In this document: piece after piece, positions 28,145-36,792 of the stretch | Position numbering within the stretch: position 1 is the stretch's first letter | Layout: the number at the start of each line of letters is the position of its first letter | Assembly: GCF_007752535.1 (NCBI RefSeq) | Contig: NZ_CP036426.1 | Span: 1,054,001 to 1,118,000, forward strand | Reading direction: 5' to 3' | DNA length: 64,000 nucleotides | Source of the DNA: Tautonia plasticadhaerens | GTDB taxonomy: Bacteria > Planctomycetota > Planctomycetia > Isosphaerales > Isosphaeraceae | Notes under the pieces: generated by a model | What the model was told of the DNA's origin: nothing | Seen by the model: the letters and a program-made list of their open reading frames with translations, nothing else | Databases searched by the model: none | Position numbers and translations under genes: made by a program

Positions 28145-29108
28145 TGATGACCTCCCCCTCGGCCCGGCTGACGTAACTCTTGATGACCGACTTGGCGGCG
28201 GTCTCCTTGATGAAGCGGACCGAGCCGTCGCAGGCGAGCATGTTCACCCCGCCGGGGTGGAACGAGTAGACGGCGTTCCAGCCGTTGTGGCAGTTGATGA
28301 CGCAGGGGCCGTCGTACTCGTACTCGCCGCCGATGAAGCTGACGATCCGCATGTTCATGAACCCGGCCCAGGCGCCGTGGCTGAACCAGGCGGTCGTCGG
28401 GTCGTTGGGGCGGACGAGCCGGTTCTCCACGTAGTAGTCGGGCTTGCCGGCGCACTCGTAGGCGAGCATCGTGTTCGACAGGCCGTCCCGGATCCTGGCG
28501 AACGGCGTGTGTTTGCTCGAGTCGAGCGCCCCGTTGTGCTCGATGCGGGGGTCGGTGTACCAGGGGTCGACGTAGGAGCGGGCGGTGAAGTAGTCGCCCG
28601 GCGCGGCCGAGAGCTGCGGGTCGGGCGTCCCGCTGTTGCCGGAGAAGCGCACGACGCCCGGGACCGTCGTGCCCGAGTCCGGGGTCGACGGACAGAGGTA
28701 GACCGACATCACGGTGCGGACGGCGGTCTGGTTGGGGTCCATGTGGAAGCCCCAGTCGAAGTTGTAGGCGTGGTAGACCTGGGGCTGCTCGATGAAGCCG
28801 AGGATCTGCACGCCCCAGCCGCCGAATTGCTCCAGGTTCGGTTGGCGGGCCGCCGGCGGGAAGCTGCCGCTCGGGCCCTTGGCGAAGGCCGTGGGGGGCA
28901 GGCCGCCGTGGGTGTCGGCGTAGTTGTGCATCGCGATGCCGATCTGCTTCAGGTTGTTCGTGCACTGGGCGCGTCTCGCGGCCTCTCGGGCGCTCTGGAC
29001 GGCCGGCAGGAGCAGGGCGATGAGGACGCCGATGATGGCGATCACGACGAGCAACTCGATCAGCGTGAAGCCCCGGGATCGGCTCCGGGGCCCGTGGGGG
29101 CCGGGCAT
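28128..29108 (-). CDS. DUF1559 type II pseudopilin-like protein
   Basis: 326 residues. The N-terminal prepilin motif GFTLIELLVVIAIIG (about 14-28), followed by LIALLLPAVQSAREAARR, is a class III signal cleaved by a prepilin peptidase. The rest is the DUF1559 domain with its family marks: QCTNNLKQIGIAMHNYAD, a LCPSTPDSG turn, and the C-terminal VNMLACDGSVRFIKE. The family is found almost only in planctomycetes and their relatives, in large paralogue numbers, and is thought to be exported by a type II-like system. First gene of the set of three, behind a palindromic operator-like site. Confidence 0.92.
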   Translation of the reverse strand: MPGPHGPRSRSRGFTLIELLVVIAIIGVLIALLLPAVQSAREAARRAQCTNNLKQIGIAMHNYADTHGGLPPTAFAKGPSGSFPPAARQPNLEQFGGWGVQILGFIEQPQVYHAYNFDWGFHMDPNQTAVRTVMSVYLCPSTPDSGTTVPGVVRFSGNSGTPDPQLSAAPGDYFTARSYVDPWYTDPRIEHNGALDSSKHTPFARIRDGLSNTMLAYECAGKPDYYVENRLVRPNDPTTAWFSHGAWAGFMNMRIVSFIGGEYEYDGPCVINCHNGWNAVYSFHPGGVNMLACDGSVRFIKETAAKSVIKSYVSRAEGEVISADQL

Positions 29109-29208
29109 GTCTGGCTCCTTCGGCGGGGGCGGGCGGCGGTCGGCCGGGGACGGGGTCGCCCGGCCGGGGCGGGGACTGGACTGACTCAGGGAAGGACCAC
29201 CCTAGCAG

Positions 29209-29227
29209 CACTGAGACTCAGTTTCAA
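29209..29227. promoter_or_regulatory. Operator-like palindrome upstream of the DUF1559 gene
   Basis: ACTGAGACTCAGT (29210-29222) is a perfect 6-1-6 palindrome that continues as CTGAGACTCAGTTTCAA, a TGAGA/TCTCA-type dyad reminiscent of some Fur boxes. It lies about 100 bases upstream of the start at 29108. The rest of 29109-29430 shows no gene. The regulator is inferred only. Confidence 0.4.
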
Positions 29228-29430
29228 CTCGTCCCGGGCCCGGGCGGGGAGTGTCGCCTCGGATCGGCCCGGTTCGCGGTCGGCGGCGGGGTGGCACCGG
29301 CGGGCGATGGCTGCTACGGTTCGGGTGCCGGTGGGTGAGGGCCCGGATCCTGCGGTCCGGGCCGTCGCCGGCGGGGCCCGGGGTCCGGCCGAGGACCGGC
29401 GCGAGATCCGATCCCTCGGGGGAGTTGCCG

Positions 29431-29880
29431 ATGTCGCAGGAGAGCAACCCGGGCGCCTCGGTCCGCACCGAGCGGGTCGTCTCGGCCCGACCGGGCGCGG
29501 TCTTCGCCGCGTTCCAGGAACCAGACCGGCTCGCCCGGTGGTGGGGCCCGAAGGACTTCTCGAACACGTTCGAGCGGTTCGAGTTCGAGGAGGGCGGGCG
29601 TTGGGCCTTCGTCATGCACGGCCCGAACGGCGCCGACTACCCCAACGAGTGCGTCTTCCGGGAGATCCGGACCGAGTCCAGGATCGTGATTGAGCACGTC
29701 GTCAAACCGTGGTACATGCTCACCGTGACGCTGACCGGCCGGGGCGACCAGACCCATCTGGAGTGGGTCCAGGAGTTCGAGGGCCCCGAGGTCGCCTCGA
29801 GGATGCGAACCCTGGTCGGGGCCGCGAACGAGCAGGTGCTCGACCGGCTCCAGGCGCTGCTGGCGGGCGAACACCCCTGA
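29431..29880 (+). CDS. SRPBCC (AHSA1-type) family protein
   Basis: 149 residues of the START/Bet v1-like fold, a hydrophobic-ligand-binding or chaperone-cofactor-like domain. It shows the family marks VSARPGAVFAAFQEPDRLARWWGPKDF (read from 19), VMHGPNGADYPNECVFREI and LTVTLTGRGDQTHLEW. The ATG at 29431 is preceded by GGGGGAG. Some 70 bases later the AlkD-like gene starts in the same direction, so the two may be co-transcribed. The ligand is unknown. Confidence 0.88.
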   Translation: MSQESNPGASVRTERVVSARPGAVFAAFQEPDRLARWWGPKDFSNTFERFEFEEGGRWAFVMHGPNGADYPNECVFREIRTESRIVIEHVVKPWYMLTVTLTGRGDQTHLEWVQEFEGPEVASRMRTLVGAANEQVLDRLQALLAGEHP

Positions 29881-29952
29881 GGCCGGACCTCGCCCCGGCC
29901 GCCCGCCGGGGCGTTCTGCCGGGTTTCGAGAACACGGAGGGGACGTCGGACC

Positions 29953-30618
29953 ATGACACTCGACGAATCGCTCGCGCGGCTCGAGGCGCTCGGCAACGAA
30001 AGGATGCGGGCGCAGAACACCAGGCATGGGGCGGGGGACAACCAGTTCGGCGTCCGGCTCGGCGACATCCGGACGCTCGCCAAGCAGATCAAGGCCGACC
30101 AGGGGCTGGCCCTCGCCCTCTGGGAGACCGGGAACGTCGACGCCCGGCTGCTGGCCATCCTCCTGATCTCGCCGAAGACGCTCTCGCGCGGCGAGATGGA
30201 CCGGATGGTGCGGTCCCTCGACTTCGCGCAGGTGGCGGACTGGCTCATCTCCTCTGTCGTCAAGAAGCATCCCGACAAGGAATCGCTTCGACAGGAGTGG
30301 ATGGCCGATGCGGATCCCTGGGCCGCCCGGGCGGGGTGGGCCCTCACCTCCGAGCGGATCTCCAGGAGCCCGGACGGGCTCGACCTGGGGGCGCTGCTGG
30401 GCCGCATCGAGCGGGAGATGGGGGGGGCCGCCCCGCAGGTGCAGTGGACGATGAACTTCTGCCTGGCCGGGATCGGCATCCATTTCCCGGAGCATCGCCG
30501 CCGCGCCCTCGCCATCGGCGAGGCCCTGGGGATCTACCGCGACTACCCCGTCTCCAAGGGGTGCACTTCCCCCTTCGCCCCGATCTGGATCAACGAGATG
30601 GTGGCGCGGCAGGGGTGA
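29953..30618 (+). CDS. DNA alkylation repair (AlkD-like HEAT-repeat) protein
   Basis: 221 residues built of helical HEAT-like repeats, as in AlkC/AlkD glycosylases that release alkylated bases without flipping them. Family marks are NQFGVRLGDIRTLAKQI, DARLLAILLISPKTLS, DWLISSVVKKHPDKE and WAARAGWALTSERI near the middle. GGAGGGG lies about 9 bases before the ATG. This shorter subfamily is common in planctomycetes and actinobacteria and has not been widely tested, so glycosylase activity is inferred. Confidence 0.82.
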   Translation: MTLDESLARLEALGNERMRAQNTRHGAGDNQFGVRLGDIRTLAKQIKADQGLALALWETGNVDARLLAILLISPKTLSRGEMDRMVRSLDFAQVADWLISSVVKKHPDKESLRQEWMADADPWAARAGWALTSERISRSPDGLDLGALLGRIEREMGGAAPQVQWTMNFCLAGIGIHFPEHRRRALAIGEALGIYRDYPVSKGCTSPFAPIWINEMVARQG

Positions 30619-30782
30619 ACACCGGGATGATGAACCGTTGCGTCGAGCCGTAGACACGGCGTCGGGGCGGGGCCGGCCCGTCCCGTGCTCCGGTCGCCAC
30701 CGCGAGAGGGATCGGTTTGCGCTGCGGCCGCATCGTGGGCCGGTTATGATGGGGGGACCGGCTTTCGATCGGAGGTGACCCC

Positions 30783-30992
30783 ATGTCCCTGACCATCGAC
30801 GTCGATCTCCCGGCTGATCTGGACCGGCTGCGACTCCCGGCGGCCGTGGCCTCCCGGCTCCGGAGCCTGCTGGACCGCCAGGATGCCGGTCATCCCCTGA
30901 CCGCCGAGGAACGGGCCGAGGCCGAGGGGCTGGTGGACCTGGCCGACCTGCTGACGCTCCTTCGCCTGCGGGCCGAGCGGGCGGGGTCGTGA
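30783..30992 (+). CDS. Small antitoxin-like protein next to an HNH gene
   Basis: 69 residues: a beta start (MSLTIDVDLPADLDRLRLP) then two helices with a Leu-rich, Glu-rich face (LTAEERAEAEGLVDLADLLT, LLRLRAERAG). It has a strong GGAGGTGA ribosome site. The size, acidity and translational overlap (GTGA) with the HNH gene give the look of an antitoxin or small partner protein. Many planctomycetes carry similar short genes before PIN or HNH genes. No defined family is recalled. Confidence 0.68.
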   Translation: MSLTIDVDLPADLDRLRLPAAVASRLRSLLDRQDAGHPLTAEERAEAEGLVDLADLLTLLRLRAERAGS

Positions 30993-31402
30993 GCGACATC
31001 CCGACTGCGCTCCGCGATGAGGTCGTTCTGAGGGCCGGTCATCGGTGCGAGTACTGCGGTCTTTCGCAGGTCGGTCAGGAGGCGGCGTTCCACGTCGATC
31101 ACGTCGTGCCTCGGGTCGCCGGCGGCCCGACCGCGCCGGACAACCTCGCCCTGGCGTGCGTGTCGTGCTCACTGCGAAAGGGGGCTCGGCGATCCGCACC
31201 CGATCCCGAGACGGGGGAGGACGTGTTGCTGTATAGCCCTCGGAGTCAGGTCTGGGTCGACCACTTCCGATGGCAAGGGGCGGTGGTCGTGCCGCTGACG
31301 ACGACGGGGAGGGCGACCGTGGCCGCGTTGGCGATGAACCGCCCGATGGCGGTCGCCATCCGTCGGGAGGAAGCCGAGCGAGGTCGCCATCCGCCGCCTT
31401 GA
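30989..31402 (+). CDS. HNH endonuclease
   Basis: 137 residues with a complete HNH fold: CEYCGL (first Zn pair, about 22-27), HVDHVVPRVAGGPTAPDNLALAC with the catalytic His-Asp-His start and the Asn, and CVSCSLRKG (second Zn pair). A C-terminal part of about 55 residues after the nuclease (QVWVDHFRWQGAVVVPLT) is kept in this subfamily. The GTG start overlaps the previous stop. A role in DNA processing, restriction or mobility is possible; no restriction or phage gene is close by. Confidence 0.88.
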   Translation: MSDIPTALRDEVVLRAGHRCEYCGLSQVGQEAAFHVDHVVPRVAGGPTAPDNLALACVSCSLRKGARRSAPDPETGEDVLLYSPRSQVWVDHFRWQGAVVVPLTTTGRATVAALAMNRPMAVAIRREEAERGRHPPP

Positions 31403-31596
31403 GGAGGGGCAGGGTGTCATGGGCGGTTCACGGGTACTGATGCCCGGATCCCGGTTGAATCGGCTCGTGCTCCGGCTCGACCCGGCGCCGGTGGCGCGGT
31501 CCTGATCGGGGATTCCCGCTCGCCGGTGCCGCCCGTCTGAGGGGTTACGGGGACGTTCGCCGTCATCCCTGGTTTCGTCGAACGGCCCCGAATCGA

Positions 31597-33444
31597 TCAG
31601 GGGTTCTCCCGGGAGAGGTCCCGGGCGGTCCGGGCGAGTTCGAGGAACTCGGCGCGGTAGCCGCCGGGGTCGAATTCGAGGCCGGCCTGGGCCAGTTCGA
31701 GGACGGCGTCGTGGGAGACGTCGCCGACGTGGGGGGAGCCCCTCAGGAGCATGCCAAAGGCGGCGACGGCGGAGGCGAACTTGAAGTCGGGGGAGGCGTC
31801 GGTGTAGTCGAGGCCGGCGTCGACGACCGGCAGCTCGACCAGGGTGGAGTCGTCGCCGTCGGGGGCCTTGTAGCGGAGGTTCACCGTGAGCAGCTCGTCG
31901 CTGGCGACGTGCCCTGCGGCGGGGTCGGGGGGGGAGATGTACCGGGACTCGGAGGGGGCGGGGAGGTCCTCGGTGAGCTGGGCGGGGGGGATCAGCTCGT
32001 AAAGGGCGGTGACGGAGTGGCCGGCGCCGATCTCGCCGGCGTCCTTGGCGTCGTCCTCGAAGTCCCGGGCCTCCAGCATCCGGTTCTCGTAGCCGATCAG
32101 GCGATAGGCGCCCACCTGTGCGGGATTGAAATCGACCTGGATCTTCACGTCCTTGGCGATGGTGACGAGCGTGCCCCCCATCTGCTCGACCAGGACCTTC
32201 TCGGCCTCGGCGAGCGAGTCGATGTAGGCGTAGTTGCCGTTGCCGCGGTCGGCCAGGGCCTCCATCTTCGAGTCCTGGAGGTTGCCGGTGCCGAAACCGA
32301 GGACGGAGAGGAACACGCCGGTCTTCGCCTTCTCCTCGATCATCCGGGTGAGCTGGCCCTCGTCGCTGACGCCGACGTTGAAGTCGCCGTCGGTGCAGAG
32401 GATCACCCGGTTGATCCCCCCCTCGATGAAGTTCTCGTTGGCGACCTGATACGCGAGCTGGATGCCGGCGCCCCCGGCGGTGGAGCCCCCGGCCTGGAGC
32501 GACTCCAGCGCGGCCAGGATCGTCTCCTTCCGGTCGCAGGGGGTGGAGGGCAGGGCGAGGCCCTCGGAGGAGGCATAGACGACGATCGCCACGCGGTCGT
32601 TCTCCCCCAGCTCGTCGACGAGCAGCCGCATGGCCCGCTTCAGGAGCGGGAGCTTGTCGGGGGAGTCCATCGAGCCGGAGACGTCGAGCAGGAAGACGAG
32701 GTTGCTCGTCGCCCGGGCATCGCGCTCGACCTCGCGGCCCTTGACGCCGATCCGGGCGAGGCGGTGGTCGGCGTCCCAGGGGCACCGGGTGACCTCGACC
32801 TCGACCGAGAAGGGATGCGGGTCGCCCTCGGAGGGGGCCTGCAAGTCGTAGACGAAGTAGTTGATCAGCTCCTCGATCCGGACGGCGTCGGGCGGGGGCA
32901 GCATGCGCTGGGACGCGAGGAAGCGGCGGACGTTGGCGTAGGAGGCGGTGTCGACGTCGACGGAGAAGGTCGAGAGGGGCTCCTCGGCGGCCCGGATGAA
33001 GGGGTTGTCGTCGATCCGGGCGTAGGACTCGGTGTTGTGCTCGGGCGGGGCGACCGGGCCGTTCATGCCCATCATGCCCGAGCCCATCATGCCGCCGGCC
33101 TGGGCGTCGCCGGCCATGCCCATCATTCCCATGCCTCCCATGCCGCCGGCCATCCCTGGCATGATCTCGCCCACCCCCTGCTGGAAGGCGAACTGGGCCC
33201 GAGCCGCCTTCGGGGAGGAGGACGCGGCGGCCTCGGAGGTGGGCTCGATAGAGGAGTCGGCCGAGACGACGGCCAGGGATTCCGCCTCGGACTCGGTGAC
33301 CTGCGCCGCCCGGGGCGGGCCCGCCTGCTCGGCACAACCCGACGCCAAGAGTCCGATCATCAGGCCGAGGGCCGGCATCGCCGAGAACCTGGGGACGGAC
33401 CGTCCCCCTGCGCCCGGGACCGGGCGGTTCGAGGTGTGTCGCAC
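31597..33444 (-). CDS. YfbK-type von Willebrand factor A domain lipoprotein
   Basis: 615 residues. The signal ends in LMIGLLASGCAEQ, so it is a lipoprotein (Cys near 36). A Gly/Met-rich stretch follows (GMAGGMGGMGMMGMAG, GGMMGSGMMGMNG, about 95-130). Next come the N-terminal vWA-associated domain (STFSVDVDTASYANVRRFL), the vWA domain with MIDAS DVSGSMDS near 255 and a TDGDFNVG strand, and a C-terminal DUF3520-type part (LYELIPPAQLTEDLP onward). The GTG start has GGAGAG six bases upstream. The family carries protein-protein or adhesion functions at the envelope; the Met-rich stretch could bind metal. Confidence 0.9.
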   Translation of the reverse strand: MRHTSNRPVPGAGGRSVPRFSAMPALGLMIGLLASGCAEQAGPPRAAQVTESEAESLAVVSADSSIEPTSEAAASSSPKAARAQFAFQQGVGEIMPGMAGGMGGMGMMGMAGDAQAGGMMGSGMMGMNGPVAPPEHNTESYARIDDNPFIRAAEEPLSTFSVDVDTASYANVRRFLASQRMLPPPDAVRIEELINYFVYDLQAPSEGDPHPFSVEVEVTRCPWDADHRLARIGVKGREVERDARATSNLVFLLDVSGSMDSPDKLPLLKRAMRLLVDELGENDRVAIVVYASSEGLALPSTPCDRKETILAALESLQAGGSTAGGAGIQLAYQVANENFIEGGINRVILCTDGDFNVGVSDEGQLTRMIEEKAKTGVFLSVLGFGTGNLQDSKMEALADRGNGNYAYIDSLAEAEKVLVEQMGGTLVTIAKDVKIQVDFNPAQVGAYRLIGYENRMLEARDFEDDAKDAGEIGAGHSVTALYELIPPAQLTEDLPAPSESRYISPPDPAAGHVASDELLTVNLRYKAPDGDDSTLVELPVVDAGLDYTDASPDFKFASAVAAFGMLLRGSPHVGDVSHDAVLELAQAGLEFDPGGYRAEFLELARTARDLSRENP

Positions 33445-33710
33445 GGGATTCTCTCCAAGAACAGGAGCGTGAGGAGGGGCGCCGGTTCGACCGGCCCCGC
33501 TGCCTTAGACTACGATCGGCCCGCCGAGTTCATTGGGGAATCTCGGGAATTCCCGTCCCTCGGGTGCCGGCCCACCCGGGAGGCCCGGGGCGCCAGACGT
33601 CCCGTCGGGGGGCCATCGGGAAAATGTGTCGAATTCGCCGGCAGCATTCGTCGTCTGCGACGCGGGGGAATGGGTGAATTTCCCCCCGGATCGCCCCAGA
33701 GGAGCCCGCC
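33445..33710. other. Divergent intergenic region
   Basis: 266 bases between the vWA gene and the next plus-strand gene. No gene, hairpin or convincing promoter is seen apart from the AGAGGAG ribosome site at the right end. Confidence 0.3.
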
Positions 33711-34373
33711 ATGATCGCCTCGCGTCCAGGATTGTTCGCCCTGGCCCTGTCGGCCGCCGTCTCGGCGGTCGCCCCGGCGTCCCGGGCCCAGGTCACCACC
33801 GGGGCCGACCGCTACATGGGGTCGACCCAGGCCTCGCTCGGCCGGGCCTCGGCGATGGGCTCGAACTTCGTCACCCCGGGCGCCGGGAGCGGCTCGGCGA
33901 TGATCGGCGCCGCGAACCAGTCCTTCGACCGGACGAACGCCGCGATGCGGTCGATGCTCACCAACCGGGCGGCGACCGTCCGGGGCCTGGGGCAGGCGGC
34001 GGTCTATCGGACCCCGGACAACCTGTACGGCGTCTACTGGCAGATGCACTACGCGAACCAGGCCCGCCTGGTCGCCGTCGGTTCGAGCGGCCCGTTCGGC
34101 ATGACCCCCGCCGCCGCCCGGGCGATGATGGAGGCCAACGCCCGGAGGCAGCTCCAGATGGAGGTCCGGGGCGAGCAGCTCCGGCGTCGGATGGACCTGT
34201 ACAACCCGGAATTGCCGCCCGACCCGGGCATCTTCACCCCGGACACGATCCTCAACGACGTGCCCGGGGCCGACCTGATCCGGCGCGACCGCGAACGCCA
34301 GGCCGACGAGCTTCGGGCCCGCCTCGGGGGGACGGAGCGGCCCCGAGCCCGGGGCGATCGCCCCCGGGACTGA
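33711..34373 (+). CDS. Secreted hypothetical protein
   Basis: 220 residues with a signal peptide (MIASRPGLFALALSAAVSAV, cleavage after SRA near 25). The mature part is rich in Ala, Met, Asn and Arg (GGADRYMGSTQASLGRASAMG, AAARAMMEANARRQLQMEVR) with a helical middle and a Pro/Asp turn (PDPGIFTPDTILND). The tail is Arg-rich and probably unstructured. AGAGGAG stands before the ATG. No family is recognised. Confidence 0.7.
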   Translation: MIASRPGLFALALSAAVSAVAPASRAQVTTGADRYMGSTQASLGRASAMGSNFVTPGAGSGSAMIGAANQSFDRTNAAMRSMLTNRAATVRGLGQAAVYRTPDNLYGVYWQMHYANQARLVAVGSSGPFGMTPAAARAMMEANARRQLQMEVRGEQLRRRMDLYNPELPPDPGIFTPDTILNDVPGADLIRRDRERQADELRARLGGTERPRARGDRPRD

Positions 34374-34400
34374 ACCGGGCCGATCCGCCGGGTGGGGGGC

Positions 34401-34429
34401 TCGACGGCCGCTGGACGCCTGTCTACAAT
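34401..34429 (+). promoter_or_regulatory. Sigma70-like promoter of the SPL-family gene
   Basis: TCGACG (34401-34406) and TACAAT (34424-34429) are 17 bases apart, about 100 bases upstream of the ATG at 34529. Confidence 0.4.
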
Positions 34430-34528
34430 CCGCCCGGCGGCCGAGGGCGACCGGGCGGACCGGTTTGTGCCCGATGACGATCGATCGCGTCGGGCCGCCC
34501 TTTCGCTTCAAGGACGAAGGGGGCGGGG

Positions 34529-35608
34529 ATGCCGACCGCGTCGCCGGGGCCGGCCGCGTTGCTCGACGTGGGGACGATCTACCACGAGCCGGCGGTGCCC
34601 GACCACCCCCGGGGCCGGGAGATCCTGGGTCGTTTCCCCCACGCCCGACGCGAGGTGGTCCGCTCGCACTGGAACATCCCCGGCCTGCACGGCAACGAGG
34701 GGAAGGCCGAGGACTGGCTGCGGACCAAGAAGACGACCCTGGTGCTGGGCCTCCGCAAGGGGATGGAGATCCGCCCCAACGGCCGGTCGGCCGACTTCAT
34801 CGCGCCGGGGGCCTCCAACGGCTGCGCGATGGCCTGCTCGTACTGCTACGTGCCGAGGCGAAAGGGATACGCGAACCCGATCACCACGTTCGTGAACGTG
34901 GACGCCATCGCCGCCGCGATCCGTCGGCACGCCGACCGGCTCGGCAGGAAGGAGGCGCCGAACCAGGTGGACCCCTGGTTCTGGGTCTACGACGTCGGCG
35001 AGAACGGGGACTGCTCGGTCGACGCGGCGATCTCGGACAACGTCCGGGACCTGGTTGCCCTGTTCCGGGACCTGCCGAACGCCAAGGCGTCGTTCGCCAC
35101 CAAGTCGGTCAACCGAGAGCTGCTCGACTACGACCCGAGGGGCAAGACCCGGGTCCGGTTCAGCCTGATGCCCCCGGTGGTGGCGAAGCTGCTCGACGTG
35201 AGGACCTCGACGATCGCCGAGCGGATCGCCGCCATCGACGACTTCGTGGCCGCCGGGTACGAGGTGCACCTGAACCTCAGCCCGGTGGTCTACTACGAGG
35301 GGTGGCTCGACGACTACCGGGAACTCTTCTCGGACGTGGACGCGAGGATCGGATCGAAGGCCCGGCGGCAGCTCCGCGCCGAGATCATCTTCCTGACCCA
35401 CAACGACCGCCTGCACGAGGTGAACCTGCGCTGGCACCCGAGGGCGGAGGAACTGCTCTGGGTGCCGGACCTCCAGGAGTCGAAGGTGTCGGAGACCGGG
35501 GGGACGAACGTCCGGTACCGCCGGGGCCTGAAGCGGCAACTCGTCGCCGAGTTCGAGGCGCTCCTGCGCGAGACGCTGCCCTATTGCGGCATCCGATACG
35601 CGTTCTGA
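34529..35608 (+). CDS. Spore-photoproduct-lyase-family radical SAM protein
   Basis: 359 residues. GCAMACSYCYV (about 98-108) is the CxxxCxxC cluster motif that binds the 4Fe-4S cluster and S-adenosylmethionine. Other family marks are IAPGASNGC, VYDVGENGDCSVDAAISDN, FATKSVNRELLDYDPRGKTR, LNLSPVVYYEGW and FLTHNDRLHE. The SplB family repairs thymine-thymine spore photoproduct; members in non-spore-formers such as this one act on unknown, possibly nucleic-acid, substrates. The ATG at 34529 is chosen for the typical N-terminus PAALLDVGTIYHEP. Confidence 0.9.
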   Translation: MPTASPGPAALLDVGTIYHEPAVPDHPRGREILGRFPHARREVVRSHWNIPGLHGNEGKAEDWLRTKKTTLVLGLRKGMEIRPNGRSADFIAPGASNGCAMACSYCYVPRRKGYANPITTFVNVDAIAAAIRRHADRLGRKEAPNQVDPWFWVYDVGENGDCSVDAAISDNVRDLVALFRDLPNAKASFATKSVNRELLDYDPRGKTRVRFSLMPPVVAKLLDVRTSTIAERIAAIDDFVAAGYEVHLNLSPVVYYEGWLDDYRELFSDVDARIGSKARRQLRAEIIFLTHNDRLHEVNLRWHPRAEELLWVPDLQESKVSETGGTNVRYRRGLKRQLVAEFEALLRETLPYCGIRYAF

Positions 35609-35629
35609 TCGCAGCCGGCCCGGCGGCGC

Positions 35630-36007
35630 TCACGGGCCGTCCGGGTCGATCATCGCCGGCTTCCTCGGGCCGGGCGCGGCGGGGGACTCCCGGCGGACCC
35701 GGACCGGGCAATGTTCGACCGAGGCGCAGGGCCAGAGGAACTCGCCGACGATCACGATCATCTCCCGGGTCGCCCCGGCCTCGTCCCGGACGACGACCCG
35801 GTAGGCGTTCTGCGCATTGCTGACCGACATCGAGAGCCGGATCAGCCAGAGGCTCCGCATCGAGACGAGGCGGTAGCCCTCCTCCGCCGCCCAGCGTCGG
35901 ACCGCCGCCGGGGCCACGTACCAGGAGAAGCGGAGGGAGAGGACGAGGGTGCCCGCCACGAGCAGGAAGAAGGCGAACCCGAAGACGGATTGGGCGGCGT
36001 GCAGCAT
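35630..36007 (-). CDS. Small membrane protein of unknown function
   Basis: 125 residues with one TM at about 8-27 (GFAFFLLVAGTLVLSLRF), then a domain with WYVAPAAVRRWAAEEGYRLV, RVVVRDEAGATREMIVIVGEF and WPC. The ATG at 36007 gives a normal membrane protein start; the open frame extends upstream by 21 residues without similarity. Convergent with the SPL-family gene. The C-terminal end is Pro/Arg-rich. No family is recognised. Confidence 0.65.
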   Translation of the reverse strand: MLHAAQSVFGFAFFLLVAGTLVLSLRFSWYVAPAAVRRWAAEEGYRLVSMRSLWLIRLSMSVSNAQNAYRVVVRDEAGATREMIVIVGEFLWPCASVEHCPVRVRRESPAAPGPRKPAMIDPDGP

Positions 36008-36161
36008 CGCATGATCCCCGATCTCGGGTCGACCGCGGGGGAGGCCGGCCACCCCGGCGGCTCGGGGCATGCGATCGGGCCGGGCCTCGCGGTTCCAGGC
36101 ACGTTCGCGGGCGGGCCCGCCTTATTGCGGGGATTCGGGACGCGACCCGGGCGACCCGGGA

Positions 36162-36683
36162 TCACCCCAGCAGCCAGAGGGGGCAGTCCCGGCGGACGGC
36201 CTCGTTGGCGGCCAGGCCGAGCCGGGCGAAGGTGAGGACCTCGGGGGGCTCGGAGACGGGGCCGTCGACGGGGTCCTCGGCGACCCGGAGCAGGTCGAGC
36301 AGGGCGGTGTCGTCGAGGGGGAGTTCCCACCGGGCGGCCAGGGAGGCCAGCTCGCTTCGGAGGCCCGGAAGGCTGGCGCATCGGAGCGGGCCGCCGACGG
36401 AGAGCGGCAGCGTGACGGCCCGGACGTGGGCGGGCAGGAAGACGCCGGTCCCCTCGCCGACGACGGCCGAGAGGTTCGGCACGGCGTCCTCCCCCAGCTC
36501 CTCGGCGGCCCGGCGCCGGAGTTCCACGAGGTCGTCGGGGGGCAGCTCGCCGAAGCGTCGGGCGGCGACGCCCTCCCACTCCCCCTCGGCGCCGAAGGCG
36601 CGGTCGATCACGCGGGCCACCTCGATCCCGACCCGGTCCGCGAAGGTCCCCTTCGCACCACCGATCGCCACGGAGAGCGTCAT
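36162..36683 (-). CDS. Hypothetical cytosolic protein
   Basis: 173 residues without signal or TM, acidic and helical, starting MTLSVAIGGAKGTFADRVG. WEGVAARRFGELPPDDLVEL and RWELPLDDTALLDLLRVAED suggest an alpha/beta protein. No catalytic pattern can be seen. It sits between two small genes on the same strand but with gaps of over 100 bases on both sides. Confidence 0.6.
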   Translation of the reverse strand: MTLSVAIGGAKGTFADRVGIEVARVIDRAFGAEGEWEGVAARRFGELPPDDLVELRRRAAEELGEDAVPNLSAVVGEGTGVFLPAHVRAVTLPLSVGGPLRCASLPGLRSELASLAARWELPLDDTALLDLLRVAEDPVDGPVSEPPEVLTFARLGLAANEAVRRDCPLWLLG

Positions 36684-36792
36684 TGGGGGTCTCCTCCGGC
36701 CGGTTCGTGACGGCCGGACGATGGAAGCCTATCGGAGCCTGGAACTGCACGGTGAGGGGACGACGGTGAGGAGGCGGGGCGTTCCCGCTCGG

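Noticed and set aside
30783-31402. A complete restriction-modification system
   Set aside because: There is an HNH nuclease with a small partner, but no methyltransferase or specificity gene anywhere in the window.
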